58,590 bases of DNA from an uncultured Dorea sp. (lineage in GTDB: Bacteria > Bacillota > Clostridia > Lachnospirales > Lachnospiraceae): NCBI GenBank assembly GCA_910584615.1, contig CAJUAM010000021.1, positions 1 to 58,590 of the forward strand. Direction: 5' to 3'. Position numbers and translations under genes: made by a program. The notes under the pieces were generated by a model. It did not search any database. It had not been told where the DNA came from and saw only the letters and a list, made by a program, of their open reading frames with translations. Positions 7,119 to 15,241 of this stretch are shown here, piece after piece. Position 1 is the stretch's first letter. Each line of letters begins with the position of its first letter.

Positions 7119-9099
7119 TGGATTTTTTAGAAAACTCGCGGCAGACAATATAAAACGCAACAGCAGGTCATACATTCCTTATATTTTAACCTGCATTGTA
7201 ACAATTGCTGTTTTTTATATTATGAAATCCCTTGCATTAAATCCCTGTTTTGAAACTATGATTGGCGTGGACACGATAAATTATTTCATGCAGCTTGGAA
7301 GTATGGCAGCATTTTTATTTTCTCTTGTCTTTCTGCTCTATACCAACAGTTTTCTGATAAAAGGCAGGAAAAAAGAATGGGGTATATTTAATATACTTGG
7401 TATGGACAGGCGGCACATAGCAAAAACCCTTGCATGGGAAACATGTTATGTATTTGCGGTAAGCCTTTTGGCCGGACTTATCTTAGGGATAGCATTAGAT
7501 AAAGTCATGTTTCTGCTCATAGTAAAAATGATTAGAGGAACAGTTACACTTGGTTTTTTCGTTTCAGCCCAGGCAATCATTACAACGGTCTTGCTTTTTT
7601 CGGTTATTTTTATTGTAATTTATGTGTATTCCATATGTCAGATACGCATTTCAAACCCAATCGGACTGCTGCGTGACAGCAGAGCAGGGGAGAAAGAACC
7701 GAAAACAAATGTCCTGCTTGCTTTTTTGGGCGTTATATTTATCGGATGTGGGTATGGGATTTCTATAATAACAGATAAACCAATATCAAAGGCAGCCCCT
7801 TATTTATCCGGTGCCGTTTTATTGGTTATGGTTGGAACTTATATGTTCTTTACTGCCAGCAGCATTGCTTTTTTGAAAATGCTGCGCAAAAGGAAAAATT
7901 ACTACTATAAAACAAAGCACTTTATAGGTGTTTCAAATCTGATTTACCGTATGAAGCAAAATGCGGTGGGGCTCGCGAATATCTGTATTTTGTCAACAGC
8001 GACGCTTATTATGCTGTCCTCGACAAGTTCGTTGGTATTTGGCATGGATAATATCATACAGACACAGTATCCAAACGATTTTAATATTTACTCGGACGAA
8101 ACTGATTCCACGCGGAGTGAGGAATCTTTCCGGTATATCCGTAAGCTTCAGAAAAGTAAAAATCTCAATATAACTGAGGAAACCTGTTATAAATACCTTG
8201 TCATTCCCGCTGTGGATGAGGAAGGGGCTTTCTCCCCTGTTTTGGCAGACAGTATTTCGGGAGAAAAGAATGAGGCAAACCTTATCTTTATAACGCTTTC
8301 TGACTATAACACGGTAATGGGCACAGATAAAACTTTGGACACAAATGAGGTCATGGTTTATTCAAACCGGAAAGCTTTTAACTATGGTACGCTCAAAGTA
8401 TTAAAAAAGCAATATAACGTAAAGGAAAAATCAGGACAGGCAATAGAAAACGGTATTATCGCGGCAGACGAAACAAACAGCTATATGGTAGTTGTCCCGG
8501 GTATGAAGGAAATCAACCAGTTATATAAGCTGCAGAAAAAAGAATTTGGAGACTTGGCATCCAATATCTGTTATTTCTATGGATTTAACTCGGATGCTGA
8601 TGAAACGGAACAAAAAGAATTTTACTACGCATTGATTGATGTATTTACCGATAATGGATACCAAGGTACATTGGAATCCAAAGCGGATGCACAGGCTGAA
8701 CAAACTGGGGAGTATGGAGGGTTCTTCTTTATAGGGGCTTTTCTTGGAACTCTGTTTTTGGCAGCTACGGTCTTGATCATTTATTATAAGCAGATTTCAG
8801 AGGGCAATGATGACAGGGAACGCTTTGCCATTATGCAGAAAGTCGGTATGAACCAGAAAGAAGTAAAATGTTCAATCCGCTCACAGATACGGACAGTATT
8901 TTTCCTGCCGCTGATTATTGCAGGAATCCATGTCGCCGCTGCATTTCCTATGATTTCCAGATTACTTTTGAAGCTGAATCTAAAAAATACGGGGTTATAT
9001 ATCCGATGCACGGCCGTTTCATTTTTGGTATTTGCGGTGGTTTATATGGTTATTTATCATTTGACTGCAAAAATTTATTATAACATTGTCAATAAATAA
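7111..9099 (+). CDS. ABC transporter permease, BceB type (FtsX fold)
   Basis: A 662-residue permease with the BceB layout: an N-terminal membrane helix, further helix groups in the first 300 residues, one large extracellular domain (about 315-530) and a C-terminal FtsX-like helix group with RFAIMQKVGMNQKEVK. The start at ATG 7111 (MNNGFFRKL) is preferred over GTG 7099 because AGGTGGTG lies at good spacing. BceB-type extracellular domains are variable and thought to recognise the peptide. The ATPase gene overlaps it by 8 bases. A terminator hairpin follows at 9123, which closes the module. Confidence 0.9.
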   Translation: MNNGFFRKLAADNIKRNSRSYIPYILTCIVTIAVFYIMKSLALNPCFETMIGVDTINYFMQLGSMAAFLFSLVFLLYTNSFLIKGRKKEWGIFNILGMDRRHIAKTLAWETCYVFAVSLLAGLILGIALDKVMFLLIVKMIRGTVTLGFFVSAQAIITTVLLFSVIFIVIYVYSICQIRISNPIGLLRDSRAGEKEPKTNVLLAFLGVIFIGCGYGISIITDKPISKAAPYLSGAVLLVMVGTYMFFTASSIAFLKMLRKRKNYYYKTKHFIGVSNLIYRMKQNAVGLANICILSTATLIMLSSTSSLVFGMDNIIQTQYPNDFNIYSDETDSTRSEESFRYIRKLQKSKNLNITEETCYKYLVIPAVDEEGAFSPVLADSISGEKNEANLIFITLSDYNTVMGTDKTLDTNEVMVYSNRKAFNYGTLKVLKKQYNVKEKSGQAIENGIIAADETNSYMVVVPGMKEINQLYKLQKKEFGDLASNICYFYGFNSDADETEQKEFYYALIDVFTDNGYQGTLESKADAQAEQTGEYGGFFFIGAFLGTLFLAATVLIIYYKQISEGNDDRERFAIMQKVGMNQKEVKCSIRSQIRTVFFLPLIIAGIHVAAAFPMISRLLLKLNLKNTGLYIRCTAVSFLVFAVVYMVIYHLTAKIYYNIVNK

Positions 9100-9122
9100 G
9101 GAGCGAGCGTAGATGTTCGAAT

Positions 9123-9165
9123 GTAAAACAACCGTCCGGCATGTGACTGCTGGGCGGTGTTTTAC
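9123..9165 (+). terminator. terminator after the Bce-type module
   Basis: GTAAAACAACCGTCC pairs with GGGCGGTGTTTTAC with one bulged base, giving a long hairpin 23 bases after the permease stop. The 3' arm carries the T-run. Confidence 0.6.
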
Positions 9166-9230
9166 ATATAGATGTGCTTAATTCAAACGAAACAGAGTTG
9201 CTTTAATGTGCGGGGCATTACAGTAAAATG

Positions 9231-9281
9231 AAAAACCTTATTGATTTCCAACGGAGAAATTGAAAATCAACAAGGTTTTTT
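9231..9281. terminator. bidirectional terminator between converging genes
   Basis: AAAAACCTTATTGATTTCC pairs with GAAAATCAACAAGGTTTTTT around a short loop. A-rich and T-rich flanks occur on both sides, so it can end the rightward permease transcript and the leftward Crp-family gene, whose stop is at 9288. Confidence 0.7.
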
Positions 9282-9287
9282 CTATTC

Positions 9288-9992
9288 CTAAAATTTCTCC
9301 TCGTTTAAATATTTTTGAAGAGCTGATAGATCTTTAATGATCAGATAACCGTTTTCTTTTTCAATGTATCCGGCATTTGTCAATGAAAGAAAATTATTTG
9401 AGATAGATACACGGGACAATCCGGTCTGATAAGCCATTTCCTGGTGAGTAAACTTAATGCTGAGACGATAGTACCCTTCTTTTGTCCTTGTTCCGTACTG
9501 CTGAATCAATGCTATTAAGGAATGATAGAATCTAAGCTGTGAATTATCAAAACTTAATTGTTCTAAAAGTCCAGTGATCACACGTGTTTTCAGAGATAAG
9601 GATTTTAAAATGGCTAAAGTAAAAGAATGGTTTTTTTCGGTTTCTTTTAAAAAATCCTGATGCTGTATTAAATAAAGCGATGTTTCGGTACAGGTTACGG
9701 CTGAACAGTAATTGGGAAGGTGGTCTAAGCAGGCAAGCTCACCAAAGCATGTTCCCTCATCTGCAATATAAAGACTTCTTTTTTTCCCATTTTCAGCGTA
9801 AATGTCAAGACATACACGGCCGGTTTTTACAAGGTAAATATAAGGAGTTTTTTCACCCTGGTGATATATGATGGTGTTTTTAGGATAACTTTTTAATAAT
9901 GCATTTTGAAGGAGTGGATTCCAATCTTCAAAATTCATGCGGATCCAAGGTGACATATAGGAAAAAGAGATATCGGAAACGTTTTTTTTCAT
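9288..9992 (-). CDS. Crp/Fnr family transcriptional regulator
   Basis: A 234-residue regulator with an N-terminal cyclic-nucleotide-binding fold (YPKNTIIYHQGEKTPYIYLV; GTCFGELACL) and a C-terminal winged HTH (FTHQEMAYQTGLSRVSISNN). The recognition helix has the S-R pair common in the Crp/Fnr family. No Fnr-type N-terminal Cys cluster is present, so an iron-sulfur oxygen sensor is unlikely; the ligand is unknown. AAGGAAG precedes the start. It is divergently placed against the microcompartment operon, and a Crp/Fnr-type palindrome lies in the shared region. It is the obvious candidate activator of that operon (inference). Confidence 0.88.
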   Translation of the reverse strand: MKKNVSDISFSYMSPWIRMNFEDWNPLLQNALLKSYPKNTIIYHQGEKTPYIYLVKTGRVCLDIYAENGKKRSLYIADEGTCFGELACLDHLPNYCSAVTCTETSLYLIQHQDFLKETEKNHSFTLAILKSLSLKTRVITGLLEQLSFDNSQLRFYHSLIALIQQYGTRTKEGYYRLSIKFTHQEMAYQTGLSRVSISNNFLSLTNAGYIEKENGYLIIKDLSALQKYLNEEKF

Positions 9993-10012
9993 AATTCAGT
10001 TCTTCCTTTCTA

Positions 10013-10042
10013 TTGTTAAATAATCTGATAATAGTTTAACAA
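10013..10042. promoter_or_regulatory. 8-bp inverted repeat near the regulator start
   Basis: TTGTTAAA (10013-10020) and TTTAACAA (10035-10042) form a perfect inverted repeat with a 14-base spacer, 20 bases upstream of the Crp-family start. It could be an autoregulatory operator or overlap that gene's promoter. Confidence 0.4.
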
Positions 10043-10072
10043 GATAAAAATAGTATGTCTATTTATGCGGAA

Positions 10073-10115
10073 TGTAAACTGGTTTACAGAAAGATTACTG
10101 CAAAATCATTATAAT
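10073..10115 (+). promoter_or_regulatory. Crp/Fnr-type site and promoter of the BMC operon
   Basis: TGTAAACTGGTTTACA (10073-10088) is a 7-bp palindrome around a two-base centre, the size and symmetry of Crp/Fnr sites. The -10 box TATAAT lies at 10110-10115 with no good -35 box. If transcription starts near 10122, the site centre (10080.5) falls at about -41.5, the class II activator position. Binding by the divergent regulator is inferred. Confidence 0.65.
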
Positions 10116-10174
10116 TGTCAATTAGAAAGAGAAAAAATGTGAAATATGCACAAAAGAGAGAGGAGAAAGCAAAT

Positions 10175-10453
10175 ATGAATTCATATGGATTTATTGAAAC
10201 AAAAGGATATGTTGGAAGCATTGAAGCTGCAGATGCAATGGTAAAAGCGGCAAATGTAGAACTGGCTGGAAAGGTTGAAATAGGCGGCGGTTTCGTGACA
10301 GTGATTATCAGAGGTGATGTTGGAGCGGTTAAAGCGGCTGTGGATGCAGGAACAGAAGCGGCACAGAGAGTCGGCGAGCTTGTGAGCGCACATGTGATTC
10401 CAAGACCGAATGAAGGACTTCTTGATCTGTTTATTGGGAAAGAAGAGGAGTAA
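10175..10453 (+). CDS. BMC-H hexameric shell protein 1
   Basis: A 92-residue single BMC domain that forms hexameric tiles of the microcompartment shell, close to PduA/EutM/CcmK. It has the canonical IETKGYVGSIEAADAMVKAA, the pore-loop region VEIGGGFVTVII, then GDVGAVKAAVDAG and the C-terminal HVIPRP. The pore loop reads Gly-Gly-Gly where PduA has Gly-Ser-Gly, so the pore may be open and uncharged. The start is ATG 10175 with GAGAGAGGAGA upstream. It is the first gene of the operon, as befits the most abundant shell part. A near-duplicate follows at 12229. Confidence 0.96.
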   Translation: MNSYGFIETKGYVGSIEAADAMVKAANVELAGKVEIGGGFVTVIIRGDVGAVKAAVDAGTEAAQRVGELVSAHVIPRPNEGLLDLFIGKEEE

Positions 10454-10490
10454 AAAGAAAATATCTTTTCAGGGAAAGGAGTTGTAGTCA

Positions 10491-11936
10491 TTGAAAAAGT
10501 TCTACACAGCGGCAGATGTTAATTTTTATGCGTCAAAAGGTGAAAGTGTGATTTATATTCAACCAGAAGATGTTGTTACTTCTGTTGCAAGAGAAGAAGC
10601 AGAAAAAAAGGGAATTCAATTTTCGATTTCAGGAATAGTGGAACCTGCATCGTCTTGTCAGATTTCGAAAGTATTGCCATCTCAGGTTCCAAAAGAGATG
10701 GGAAACCATATTTTACAACGATCCGTATGTCAGCCAGACAATTATTATGTGAAAGTAAAAGATCTGCCGTATAAAAATCTTCTAAGCAATGCAGAAGTGG
10801 AACAATGGAGAGAAGAGTTCCCGATTTTGAAAGATGTGGTGCATCTTGGAAATTGTTCGCAGAGTGCGCAGTCTAAAAGAGTGCTGGCAGGAATACAGAG
10901 GTACTTGGATAACTGGGGAAGTATCGGAATGGACTGGGATTCGTGGATGGAAGAAATTGATCTTGCAAAAGCCGAATTTGCAAAATTGATCAATGCGAAA
11001 CCAGAAGAAATAGCAATTGCATCTTCGGTATCAGATTTGGTAAGTTCTATTGCAAATTCATTAGATTATACAGGAAAACGCAAAAAGATCGTCGTAACAG
11101 ATATGGAGTTTCCGACAGTAGACTATGTCTGGCTCGCAAATCAAAGACATGGAGCTAAGGTCGATTTTATATCAGTTAATGAAAATCATCAGATTGAACT
11201 GAGTGAATATGAAAGATACATTGATGAAAATACACTTTTAACATCGATAACTCAGGTATATTACCTGAATGGATTTAAACAGGATGTAAGGAAGATTGCG
11301 GATATTGCGCATAGAAAAGGCTCCCTCATTCTGGTGGATGCATACCAATGTCTTGGAACGGAGCCAATGGACGTTAAAGAGATGAAAATAGATGTTTTGG
11401 TATCAGGCTGTTTAAAATATCTCTTCGGCATTCCAGGTGTTGCATTTATGTATGTTAATCCGGAACTGATCCAGAATCTGAAACCTTCTGTGACAGGATG
11501 GTTTGGACAAACGAATCCATTTTTATTTCAAACAAGATATCTGGATTGGGCGAATATGACCAGCAGGTTTGATACAGGGACACCGCCGGTACTTAATGCT
11601 TATGCAGTAAGAGCGGGGCTGGAAATTGTAAATGAAGTGACAGTTCCTAAGATCAAAGACCGAATTGATATGTTGAGTGCCCGCGCTTTAAATGGGGTGA
11701 TTAAAAGAGGGCTTAAGACTATCAGTCCGTTTGATGTCAGTAAGAAAGGCGGAACAACGGCAATTGTCTGCGGTGATAAAGTAGATTCCCACACAATGGA
11801 AAAATTACTGCGTGAAAAAAATGTTATTGGTTCCGGACGTGGAGAAGTAATCCGTATAGCACCTCATTTCTATACAAAACCGGAAGAGATTGATTATGCA
11901 TTGGATCGTATTAAAGAAATTCTGGATGGAAGGTAG
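10491..11936 (+). CDS. class V aminotransferase-fold PLP enzyme with EutQ/EutT-like N-module
   Basis: A 481-residue protein in two parts. Residues 1-45 (KKFYTAADVNFYASKGESV, then IQPEDVVTSVAREEAEKKGI) resemble the N-terminal module of EutQ and EutT, with the pattern ITA-x-DI then a TP/TS-x-AR-E helix. Residues about 100-481 form a class V (fold I) PLP enzyme near kynureninase, isopenicillin-N epimerase and cysteine desulfurase. Asp283 in LVDAYQ contacts the PLP ring nitrogen and Lys309 in SGCLKYLFG should be the Schiff-base lysine. The start is TTG 10491 with AAGGAG nine bases upstream. It could transaminate, deaminate or cleave a C-C or C-S bond; the reaction is unknown. It is probably lumenal cargo. 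Confidence 0.85.
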   Translation: MKKFYTAADVNFYASKGESVIYIQPEDVVTSVAREEAEKKGIQFSISGIVEPASSCQISKVLPSQVPKEMGNHILQRSVCQPDNYYVKVKDLPYKNLLSNAEVEQWREEFPILKDVVHLGNCSQSAQSKRVLAGIQRYLDNWGSIGMDWDSWMEEIDLAKAEFAKLINAKPEEIAIASSVSDLVSSIANSLDYTGKRKKIVVTDMEFPTVDYVWLANQRHGAKVDFISVNENHQIELSEYERYIDENTLLTSITQVYYLNGFKQDVRKIADIAHRKGSLILVDAYQCLGTEPMDVKEMKIDVLVSGCLKYLFGIPGVAFMYVNPELIQNLKPSVTGWFGQTNPFLFQTRYLDWANMTSRFDTGTPPVLNAYAVRAGLEIVNEVTVPKIKDRIDMLSARALNGVIKRGLKTISPFDVSKKGGTTAIVCGDKVDSHTMEKLLREKNVIGSGRGEVIRIAPHFYTKPEEIDYALDRIKEILDGR

Positions 11937-11944
11937 GTGCTGAT

Positions 11945-12211
11945 ATGTATATCTGCAGGGTACAGGGGAAATGTGTTTCTACGATTAAAGAAAAAGGTCT
12001 TGGGGGGCTTAGTCTGATTACAATGCAGCGCCTGAATAAGTCCGGAAATGCAGCAGGGGAGATGCTGGTGGCTGTAGATACGATTGGGTGCAGTGCGGGA
12101 GAAATCGTACTTGTGACAAAAGGAAGCAGTGTGCGGGCTGTGCTTGGAGAGAATACTCCCGCAGACATGGCAGTGATCGGGGTTGTAGATCACTATGACT
12201 GTAATAAATGA
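11945..12211 (+). CDS. BMC-P pentameric vertex protein (EutN/CcmL family)
   Basis: An 88-residue EutN/CcmL/PduN-type protein that caps the vertices of the polyhedral shell. It begins MYICRVQGKCVSTIKEKGL and continues with LVAVDTIGCSAGEIVLVTKG and a terminal PADMAVIGVVD, the usual OB-like barrel pattern. The length is normal. It starts eight bases after the PLP enzyme gene with GGAAGGTAGG upstream. A single pentamer gene is enough to close a shell. Confidence 0.95.
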   Translation: MYICRVQGKCVSTIKEKGLGGLSLITMQRLNKSGNAAGEMLVAVDTIGCSAGEIVLVTKGSSVRAVLGENTPADMAVIGVVDHYDCNK

Positions 12212-12228
12212 TCAGGAGGATACAAAAT

Positions 12229-12492
12229 ATGAAATCAAAAGGATTTATTGAGACTAAAGGATTGGTAGCAGCGATTGAGGCCGCGGATGCGATGGTAAAG
12301 GCTGCTAATGTAACATTGACTGGGAAAAAGATGATTGGAGGCGGACTTGTTACAGTAATTATTGAAGGTGATGTTGGCGCAGTAAAAGCAGCTGTGGATG
12401 CGGGTGCTGCTTCAGCTCAGAAAGTAGGGGAACTGGTAAGCGTACATGTAATTGCAAGACCAGATACAGAGATTGAGACATTTCTCAGATAA
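12229..12492 (+). CDS. BMC-H hexameric shell protein 2
   Basis: An 87-residue BMC-domain protein, a close paralogue of the operon's first gene (shared FIETKG, EAADAMVKAANV, IGGG and GDVGAVKAAVDAG). The differences lie mainly in the pore-flanking KKMIGGGLVTVII and a shorter C-terminus ending IETFLR. ATG 12229 with CAGGAGGATAC is preferred over ATG 12208, which overlaps the preceding gene. The two copies may form mixed facets with different pores. It is 17 bases after the pentamer gene and nine before the trimer gene. Confidence 0.96.
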   Translation: MKSKGFIETKGLVAAIEAADAMVKAANVTLTGKKMIGGGLVTVIIEGDVGAVKAAVDAGAASAQKVGELVSVHVIARPDTEIETFLR

Positions 12493-12501
12493 GGTGATGG
12501 T

Positions 12502-13128
12502 ATGAAAGAAAATCTGGATTTAAGAACATTTGCGATTGTGGATAATATGCAGCCGCAATACGCGGCAATTACAGGAACTGTTTCCAAAGGAGATATTCCA
12601 CTTGCCGGAATGAGTGAATTATATATTGAATTAGCGCCTGGAAGCGGAGTATACGAGTTGCTGAATGTGGCTTTGAAAGCTTCAAACGCAAAGCCTGCGT
12701 TTCAGATTGTAGAACGTGAATATGGAGAGATTGAACTTCATTCTCATTCGCCAGAAGATGTATGGCAGGCTGGAGAAGCAATTTTACAAGAATGCGGTTT
12801 GTCAGTAACAGACCGGATGAAACCGAGGATTGTATCTGAACAGATCATATCAAATACAGATGCTTATCAGGCACAGCTGATAAACCGGGACAGCAGACAT
12901 GGATCCGTGCTTGTTCCTGGTGAAAGCGTTTTTATTATGGAAGTTGAGCCGGCTGCGTATATTTCTGTTGCAGTAAATGAAGCAGAGAAAAATGCTGACA
13001 TTAAAGTTATAACTTTTGACCCAGTAGGAAGATATGGAAGACTTTATGTGTCTGGTACCCACTCAGAAGTGAAAAGTGCCAGAGATGCGGCAATCGCGGC
13101 AATCGGAGGTATGGAAGGAAGAGAATAA
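12502..13128 (+). CDS. BMC-T shell protein, double-stacking type (CsoS1D/EutL-like)
   Basis: A 208-residue tandem BMC-domain protein forming pseudohexameric trimers. LRTFAIVDNMQPQYAAITGT, then MSELYIELAPGSGVYELLNV, and a second half with GESVFIMEVEPAAYISVAVN and FDPVGRYGRLYVSG match the circularly permuted BMC-T group that includes CsoS1D and related proteins. Those trimers stack in pairs and have gated large pores. That would suit passage of bulky substrates or cofactors such as CoA or ferredoxin products, although this is inference. It lacks an Fe-S cysteine motif of the PduT kind. Confidence 0.9.
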   Translation: MKENLDLRTFAIVDNMQPQYAAITGTVSKGDIPLAGMSELYIELAPGSGVYELLNVALKASNAKPAFQIVEREYGEIELHSHSPEDVWQAGEAILQECGLSVTDRMKPRIVSEQIISNTDAYQAQLINRDSRHGSVLVPGESVFIMEVEPAAYISVAVNEAEKNADIKVITFDPVGRYGRLYVSGTHSEVKSARDAAIAAIGGMEGRE

Positions 13129-13131
13129 TAT

Positions 13132-14670
13132 ATGGAAAAAGATATATTTGCGGATTATATCAGACATCTTCATTCTCCGGATATAAGAATACCTGAATCA
13201 GAATATCACGTTCAAAATCCGGTGGAACCAAAAACAACAGATGAGACACTCAAAGTGCTTAAAGAGATCAGTCATAAATTGGACAGGACATTGGCAAAAC
13301 CCGCAGAAGAGGCGTCGGATGAAATGGATCTGGCTATTGTGAATGGAACGCTGGTACTTCCGGACTGTGGAATGCTTAAGGCAGATTTGTACATAAGAGA
13401 TGGAAAGATATGCTGTGTGGGGAACAATGAGAAGATCCGTGCCGGAAAAGTACTGGATGCAGCAGGAAAATATGTGTGTCCCGGAATTATCGATCCGCAC
13501 GTACATTTGGGATTGTTCGCACCTATGGAAGTAGATATGCAGTCTGAGACAAAAGCGGCGATTATGGGTGGGATCACGACGATAGGATTATTCATGGGAG
13601 GATCGCTGTCTCATTTTAGTACGTTTCCAAAAATCGAGCAGCAGACAAAAAGGTATTCTTACACAGATATAATCCCGCACCTTGTAATTTCAAGCGAAGA
13701 ACAAAAAAACGAGATACAGGATTATATAAAATATCTTGGGGTAACTTCCTTTAAGGTATATATGAACGGAATACCAGGAGTGGTTCCAAGTGTCAATGAC
13801 GGATTTATTATGGATGTCTTTGACGAGATGAGAAAGGCAGGAAAATCTTGTATATTATGCTGCCATACAGAAAATACACATCTTGTAGAACGTGCGTTAA
13901 AAATGGCAAAGGCTGATTATGGGAATGAAGGAACAATAGATGATTGGGAAGAGACACATCCGGCCATGGCCGAAGAAGAAGCGGTTATGAGAATATCATA
14001 TCTCGCGAAAAAGGCTGAGATCCCGGTGTACATGGTTCATGTCGGGACCAAAGACGGGGTGGAGAGATTACGGCAGATCAAACCGTTTAATCCATACATT
14101 AATATAGAAACAACGTCTCCGTATCTATCTGTTGCCGGAAAACAGAGGAGAAATGCTTTATATAAGATGGAACCTCCGCTTCGGGGGGATGAGGATAGAG
14201 ATGCATTGTGGAAAGCAGTAAAAGACGGAGTTATTGATACTATTGGAACGGACAATGTATGTGTGACGTCGGATGAAAAAAAACCGCAGCTTCCAATATG
14301 GGACGTAGTACCAGGGTACTCAGTAGTACAGACACATCTTGCTGCGGTTCTTACAGAGGGTGTTCTGAACAGAGGATTAGATATGATGGAAGTCATAACA
14401 CATATGACTAAACGGCCGGCGGAAAAATTCGGGGTATATCCGCAAAAGGGGACACTGCTTCCAGGAAGTGATGCAGACATAGTGATCGTAGACATGAATC
14501 TGGAGAAAGAGGTGCATAGTCTGTCTCTGGCGTCCCGATCTGATTTTTCTATCTATGAAGGCAGGCATCTAAAAGGGTGGCCGACAACGACGGTTAAAGG
14601 CGGACAGGTAGTGATGGAAAATGGTGTGTTGACAGCCCGGACACCTGCAGGAAATATGATCAAGAGATAG
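13132..14670 (+). CDS. hydantoinase/dihydropyrimidinase-family cyclic amidohydrolase
   Basis: A 512-residue amidohydrolase that should hydrolyse the ring of a cyclic amide or ureide (hydantoin, dihydropyrimidine or allantoin type). All metal ligands are visible: His123 and His125 (IDPHVHLG), carboxylated Lys208 (TSFKVYMNG), His245 (CCHTENTH), His303 (MVHVG) and Asp374 (TIGTDN). The domain starts near residue 66. The first 65 residues are extra compared with usual family members, and about 36-55 (DETLKVLKEISHKLDRTLA) look like an amphipathic helix as in BMC encapsulation peptides. It begins three bases after the BMC-T gene. Its substrate defines the pathway but cannot be read from the sequence. 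Confidence 0.88.
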   Translation: MEKDIFADYIRHLHSPDIRIPESEYHVQNPVEPKTTDETLKVLKEISHKLDRTLAKPAEEASDEMDLAIVNGTLVLPDCGMLKADLYIRDGKICCVGNNEKIRAGKVLDAAGKYVCPGIIDPHVHLGLFAPMEVDMQSETKAAIMGGITTIGLFMGGSLSHFSTFPKIEQQTKRYSYTDIIPHLVISSEEQKNEIQDYIKYLGVTSFKVYMNGIPGVVPSVNDGFIMDVFDEMRKAGKSCILCCHTENTHLVERALKMAKADYGNEGTIDDWEETHPAMAEEEAVMRISYLAKKAEIPVYMVHVGTKDGVERLRQIKPFNPYINIETTSPYLSVAGKQRRNALYKMEPPLRGDEDRDALWKAVKDGVIDTIGTDNVCVTSDEKKPQLPIWDVVPGYSVVQTHLAAVLTEGVLNRGLDMMEVITHMTKRPAEKFGVYPQKGTLLPGSDADIVIVDMNLEKEVHSLSLASRSDFSIYEGRHLKGWPTTTVKGGQVVMENGVLTARTPAGNMIKR

Positions 14671-14682
14671 GAGGAGAGAAAT

Positions 14683-15240
14683 TTGAAAGAAATAAGGATA
14701 CATGGCAGAGGCGGTATGGGTGCGGTAAAGGCAGCAGAAGCACTTGTATATGCGGCAGTGATGGATGATAAATATGGTAATTCTATTCCGTTTTTTGGGT
14801 TTGAACGCCAAGGAGCACCGGTGACCGCGTTTGTAAGGATCAGTGATGAACCGATACGTCCAAAGAACAGAATATATCATCCGGATATTCTGATCGTACT
14901 TGATCCAACAATCATGAATGCTGTAAATGTATTTGATGGTGTAAGAAAAGGCGGCATGCTTATACTGAATACATCGCACAGCGCAAAAGAGATAAAGGTA
15001 CCGGATAATATTGAGAAAATTGCAGTTGTTAACGCGACACAAGTTGCAATGGATACGATTGGCAGGCCGATTACCAATACAGTTATGCTCGGAGCATTTT
15101 GCGCTGCAACTGGACTGGTATCTGTAGAGGAGGTTGCGAAAAAAGTAGAAGAACTGTGGGGAACGAAAAATAAAGAAGCTCTGTATAAGGGATATGAGAT
15201 GGCGGTTGTAGAAGAAATTGACTGGGGAGGTGCGAAGTAG
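14683..15240 (+). CDS. 2-oxoacid:ferredoxin oxidoreductase, gamma subunit
   Basis: A 185-residue gamma subunit of the pyruvate/2-ketoisovalerate ferredoxin oxidoreductase superfamily. It begins KEIRIHGRGGMGAVKAAEAL and continues with FFGFERQGAPVTAFVRI and ILIVLDPTIM, the family's typical CoA-side subunit pattern. The start is TTG 14683 with TAGGAGGAGAG upstream. It is the first of four OFOR subunit genes in the order gamma-delta-alpha-beta, the arrangement of the four-subunit archaeal and clostridial enzymes. Confidence 0.93.
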   Translation: MKEIRIHGRGGMGAVKAAEALVYAAVMDDKYGNSIPFFGFERQGAPVTAFVRISDEPIRPKNRIYHPDILIVLDPTIMNAVNVFDGVRKGGMLILNTSHSAKEIKVPDNIEKIAVVNATQVAMDTIGRPITNTVMLGAFCAATGLVSVEEVAKKVEELWGTKNKEALYKGYEMAVVEEIDWGGAK

Positions 15241-15241
15241 T

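Noticed and set aside
10175..13128. Interpretation as a Pdu, Eut or glycyl-radical metabolosome
   Set aside because: The shell genes alone would allow it, but no diol dehydratase, ethanolamine lyase, glycyl radical enzyme, aldehyde dehydrogenase or phosphotransacylase is encoded in the operon.
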